A stretch of DNA of 64,000 nt from Ilumatobacteraceae bacterium (GTDB lineage: Bacteria; Actinomycetota; Acidimicrobiia; Acidimicrobiales; Ilumatobacteraceae), in assembly GCA_025358075.1 (NCBI GenBank), contig JANYKU010000182.1, forward strand, positions 1 to 64,000, read 5' to 3'. The translations under genes and the position numbers were made by a program. Shown piece after piece: positions 60,883 through 64,000 of the stretch; position 1 is the stretch's first letter, and the number at the start of each line of letters is the position of its first letter. The notes under the pieces are model-generated. The model did not search any database, was not told where the DNA came from, and saw only the letters and a program-made list of their open reading frames with translations.

Positions 60883-61907
60883 GCCCTGGCCTTGACCGTT
60901 TCTGCGACCGCCGGCATGACCTTCTCGCCGTACATCTGCAGCGTGTGGTCCTTGTCATCGTGTTGCAGATAGATGCTGAACTGGTCGACACCGAGCGCCT
61001 TCAACGCGGTCATCCGTTCGATGTGGGTACTGACCGGGCCGACGATGCAGAAACGGTCGACGATGTCGTCGGGGACGAACTGGGTGTGGGGGTTGCCTGC
61101 CAGGCCGTGTTCGTTGTAGTCGTAGCCCTCGCGGCCCTTGATGTAGTCGGTCAACGCCTGAGGAACCGCACCGCTGTCGCCATAGCGGGCGACAAGGTCG
61201 GCCACGTGGTTTCCGACCATCCCGCCGAACCACCGGCATTGCTCGCGCCCGTGAGCGAGCCCCTCCTCCGTTCCGTCGGTGACGTACGCCGGAGCAGCGA
61301 CGCAAATGGTGATGTCGGCGGGATCGCGGCCCGCGGCTGCGGCGGCATCGCGTACCGCACCGATCGTCCATTCGGCGATCGACAGGTCGGCCAGTTGCAG
61401 GATGAACCCATCGGCCACCTGGCCGGCGAGAGCGAGTGCCTTGGGGCCATATGCCGCGACCCAGACCTGGAGCGTGCTGCCGGTCGACCATGGGAAGCGG
61501 AGTTGCAAGCCCTTGTAGTCGACGCTACGTCCGTTGGCCAGTTCACGGATGACGTGCACGGCTTCGCGGAGTGTGGCCAACGTTGTCGGCGCCCCGTTGG
61601 TGACTCGCACCGCCGAATCGCCGCGGCCGATCCCGCAGACGGTGCGATTGCCGTACATCTCGTTGAGCGTTGCGTAGAGACTGGCCGTGACGGTCCAGTC
61701 GCGCGTCGCCGGATTGGTCACCATCGTCCCGACGACGACCTTGCGGGTCTCGGCGAGGATCTGGCTGAAGATGACGTACGGCTCTTCCCACAAGATGTGC
61801 GAGTCGAACGCCCAGACATGGGTGAACCCATAGGCCTCGGCCCGTCTCGCCAGATCGATCACCCTCGCGGCGGGAGGTGTCGTCTGCAGCACCACTCCGA
61901 ACTCCAT
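60879..61907 (-). CDS. LLM-class F420-dependent oxidoreductase (TIGR03842-like)
   Basis: MEFGVVLQTTPPAARVIDLARRAEAYGFTHVWAFDSHILWEE. Confidence 0.88.
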   Translation of the reverse strand: MEFGVVLQTTPPAARVIDLARRAEAYGFTHVWAFDSHILWEEPYVIFSQILAETRKVVVGTMVTNPATRDWTVTASLYATLNEMYGNRTVCGIGRGDSAVRVTNGAPTTLATLREAVHVIRELANGRSVDYKGLQLRFPWSTGSTLQVWVAAYGPKALALAGQVADGFILQLADLSIAEWTIGAVRDAAAAAGRDPADITICVAAPAYVTDGTEEGLAHGREQCRWFGGMVGNHVADLVARYGDSGAVPQALTDYIKGREGYDYNEHGLAGNPHTQFVPDDIVDRFCIVGPVSTHIERMTALKALGVDQFSIYLQHDDKDHTLQMYGEKVMPAVAETVKARA

Positions 61908-61954
61908 TAGCCCTCTCTCCCAATCTCGAGAAACGACGCCCGCTGCGGTGCAGC

Positions 61955-62019
61955 CCGTGGTTCGCTCCTCGACACGGTCGGGAACCGAGCCGACCTATCG
62001 TCTCGTCGTCGAACCACGG
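61955..62019 (-). repeat. Structured element copy 1
   Basis: Minus strand: CCGTGGTTCG-ACGACGAGACGATA-GGTCGG-CTCGGTTC-CCGACC-GTGTCGAGGAG-CGAACCACGG. Confidence 0.8.
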
Positions 62020-62120
62020 CCCGCCCCTTGCTGTTGATCCCACAAGGCAACGATCGTGGCAGACACCAGGCGCTGGGCGGCGCTGCAGACTCAGGGAGAT
62101 GCCGAACAATGCGCACGCGA

Positions 62121-62202
62121 GGCGACGGTCGGAGTTCGATCCTGAGACGGTAGGTCGCCGGGGTTTGGCGACCGTGTCGAAGGACGAACACCGAGCGTCG
62201 CC
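62121..62202 (+). repeat. Structured element copy 2
   Basis: GGCGACGGTCGGAGTTCG-ATCCTGAGACGGTA-GGTCGCC-GGGGTTT-GGCGACC-GTGTCGAAGGA-CGAACACCGAGCGTCGCC. Confidence 0.8.
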
Positions 62203-62250
62203 GAAGCCCCTGAACGGCGGCCGTCGGCAGGGCCGGTACTCGCGCGAGCC

Positions 62251-63735
62251 TCATCGGTTTTGGGGAAAGCCGAGATCGACCGAGCTGGTTCTCGGGTCGG
62301 GCCACCTGGAGGTCACGACTTTCGTCTTGGTGTAGAAGTTGACGCCCTCTGGGCCGTACATGTGGGTGTCGCCGAACAAGCTGGCCTTCCACCCTCCGAA
62401 GCTGTAGTAGCTCACCGGCACGGGGACCGGAACGTTGACGCCAACCATTCCGACCTGCACGTCGAACTCGAACTGACGCGCAGCCCCGCCGTCGCGTGTG
62501 AAGATTGCCGTGCCGTTTCCGTACGGGTTGTCGTTGATCAGCTGCAGTCCCTCTTGGTAGCCGCTGATGCGCGTGACCGTGAGCACCGGCCCGAAGATCT
62601 CGTCGTCGTAGCAGGCCATTCCCGGCTTGGCGTTGTCGATCAGCGACGGCATGAGGAAGAAACCTCCGCCGGGTGCGCCTTGCCGTCCGTCGACGACCAG
62701 TGTCGCGCCTTCGCCTGCGGCACCAGCGATGTAACCGGCGACCTTGTCGCGGTGCTCGCCGGTGATCAACGGGCCCATCTCACTCTCGGACTCGCTGGCC
62801 GGGCCGACCTTGATTGCAGGGATGCGGTCCTTGATCTTGGCGACGAGCGAGTCGGCGATGGCCTCACTGGCCAGCACGACCGAGATCGCCATGCACCGCT
62901 CGCCCGCAGACCCGTATGCCGCGCTGACGGCGGCGTCAGCAGCCATGTCGAGGTCGGCGTCGGGCAGCACGAGCATGTGGTTCTTGGCGCCGCCAAGAGC
63001 TTGAACGCGCTTGCCGTTGCGGGTACCGGTCTCGTAGATGTATTTGGCGATCGGGGTCGAGCCGACGAAGCTGATGGCGGCGACGTCGGGATGATCGAGG
63101 AGGCGGTCGACCGCGACCTTGTCGCCGTTGACGACGTTGAAGCAGCCGTCGGGAAGCCCGGCCTGCTTCAGCAGCTCGCCGATCAACATGCTGGTCGACG
63201 GATCCTTCTCGCTGGGCTTGAGGATGAAGGTGTTGCCGCACGCCAGGGCGTTTGCGAACATCCACATCGGCACCATGCCAGGGAAGTTGAACGGGGTGAT
63301 GCCAGAGACCACACCGAGCGGCTGCTTGATGCTGTACACGTCGATGCCCGTGCTGGCTTGCTCGCTGTAGCCACCCTTCAGCAGGTTGGGTATCCCGCAC
63401 GCAAACTCGATGTTCTCCAAGCCACGGGCGACCTCACCCAGTGCATCCCCCAGTACCTTGCCGTGCTCCTTGCTGATGAGCGAAGCGATCTCCTTGCGGT
63501 TGGCATCGACCAACTCGCGCATGTGGAACATCACCTCGGCTCGCCGCGAAAGGTTCGTCGCCCGCCAAGCCGGAAACGCCGCCTTGGCCACAGCCACCGC
63601 GTGATCGACCTCCGCAACAGAAGCCAGATCCACAGCCGCCTGCTGAGTCCCAGTAGCCGGATCCCAAACCACCCCCGACCGCCCCGAGGTCCCTTCGACA
63701 ACCTTCCCGTCAATCCAGTGCGATATGCGATTCAT
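62251..63735 (-). CDS. mmsA: CoA-acylating methylmalonate-/malonate-semialdehyde dehydrogenase
   Basis: FNFPGMVPMWMFANALACGNTFILKPSEKDPS, ALGGAKNHMLVLPDAD, GSAGERCMAISV. Confidence 0.94.
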   Translation of the reverse strand: MNRISHWIDGKVVEGTSGRSGVVWDPATGTQQAAVDLASVAEVDHAVAVAKAAFPAWRATNLSRRAEVMFHMRELVDANRKEIASLISKEHGKVLGDALGEVARGLENIEFACGIPNLLKGGYSEQASTGIDVYSIKQPLGVVSGITPFNFPGMVPMWMFANALACGNTFILKPSEKDPSTSMLIGELLKQAGLPDGCFNVVNGDKVAVDRLLDHPDVAAISFVGSTPIAKYIYETGTRNGKRVQALGGAKNHMLVLPDADLDMAADAAVSAAYGSAGERCMAISVVLASEAIADSLVAKIKDRIPAIKVGPASESESEMGPLITGEHRDKVAGYIAGAAGEGATLVVDGRQGAPGGGFFLMPSLIDNAKPGMACYDDEIFGPVLTVTRISGYQEGLQLINDNPYGNGTAIFTRDGGAARQFEFDVQVGMVGVNVPVPVPVSYYSFGGWKASLFGDTHMYGPEGVNFYTKTKVVTSRWPDPRTSSVDLGFPQNR

Positions 63736-63808
63736 CGTTCAGATTCCCTTTCCTTAAATCCGACGGCAAGTGAGCAGCCGTCGAAACGTGTGATTTGTTG
63801 AGTAGCGA

Positions 63809-63890
63809 GGGGAACATCATCATTCGATTGCGAGACGGTAGGCCGGGTGCATTTCCCGGCCGTGTCGAGCAACGAATGATGATGTTCCCC
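63809..63890 (+). repeat. Structured element copy 3
   Basis: GGGGAACATCATCATTCG-ATTGCGAGACGGTA-GGCCGGG-TGCATTT-CCCGGCC-GTGTCGAGCAA-CGAATGATGATGTTCCCC. Confidence 0.85.
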
Positions 63891-63897
63891 GAGCGGA

Positions 63898-64000
63898 CTA
63901 GACGAGATATTGCGAGAGCCCACGCTTGATGTATTGACCATGACCCTTTCGACCCGTGTACTGATCGTTCTCGATGACGACAACGCCGCGCGACAACACC
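63898..64000 (-). CDS. Dihydropyrimidinase-like protein, C-terminal fragment (continues beyond window)
   Basis: Manual translation VLSRGVVVIENDQYTGRKGHGQYIKRGLSQYLV then TAG; resembles dihydropyrimidinase C-termini. Confidence 0.68.
   Translation of the reverse strand, partial: VLSRGVVVIENDQYTGRKGHGQYIKRGLSQYLV

Noticed and set aside
61955-63890. Structured elements as integron attC sites or intrinsic terminators
   Set aside because: No GTTRRRY/RYYYAAC boxes, no integrase seen, and no U-tracts after the stems.

Overview
A 64 kb high-GC actinobacterial-type chromosomal window. No rRNA, tRNA, CRISPR array or transposase was recognised by eye. Ordinary content: a nucleotide-sugar block (ugd, decarboxylase-like epimerase, galE), mycothiol-type enzymes, acyl-CoA dehydrogenases, secreted CHRD proteins, two small toxin/antitoxin-like pairs, a split SUF Fe-S assembly system with two sufC paralogues, a GGDEF/EAL protein, a two-component system, CoA-ester lyases, a 2-oxoacid:ferredoxin oxidoreductase, and a probable pyrimidine-catabolism region (aminotransferase, ABC importer, LLM oxidoreductase, mmsA, 3' end of a dihydropyrimidinase-like gene). 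Main observations beyond routine annotation: (1) the two short ORFs at 34549-34827 and 34849-35088 are one UGSC-family selenoprotein gene with an in-frame TGA and a well-placed bSECIS-like hairpin, coupled to a thioredoxin-domain partner gene; (2) three copies of a conserved two-helix structured element (constant-length conserved internal loops, covarying helices) lie around mmsA and the LLM gene at 61955-62019, 62121-62202 and 63809-63890; (3) a shared operator-like inverted repeat TTTCCACTAC-N4-GTAGTGGAAA sits at all three suf promoters (16207, 26984, 29386) with no regulator gene nearby; (4) two overlapping 30/31-aa hydrophobic micro-ORFs with a perfect Shine-Dalgarno lie upstream of a GGDEF/EAL protein whose EAL domain has lost catalytic residues. 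All calls come from reading sequence; no searches or folding were run.
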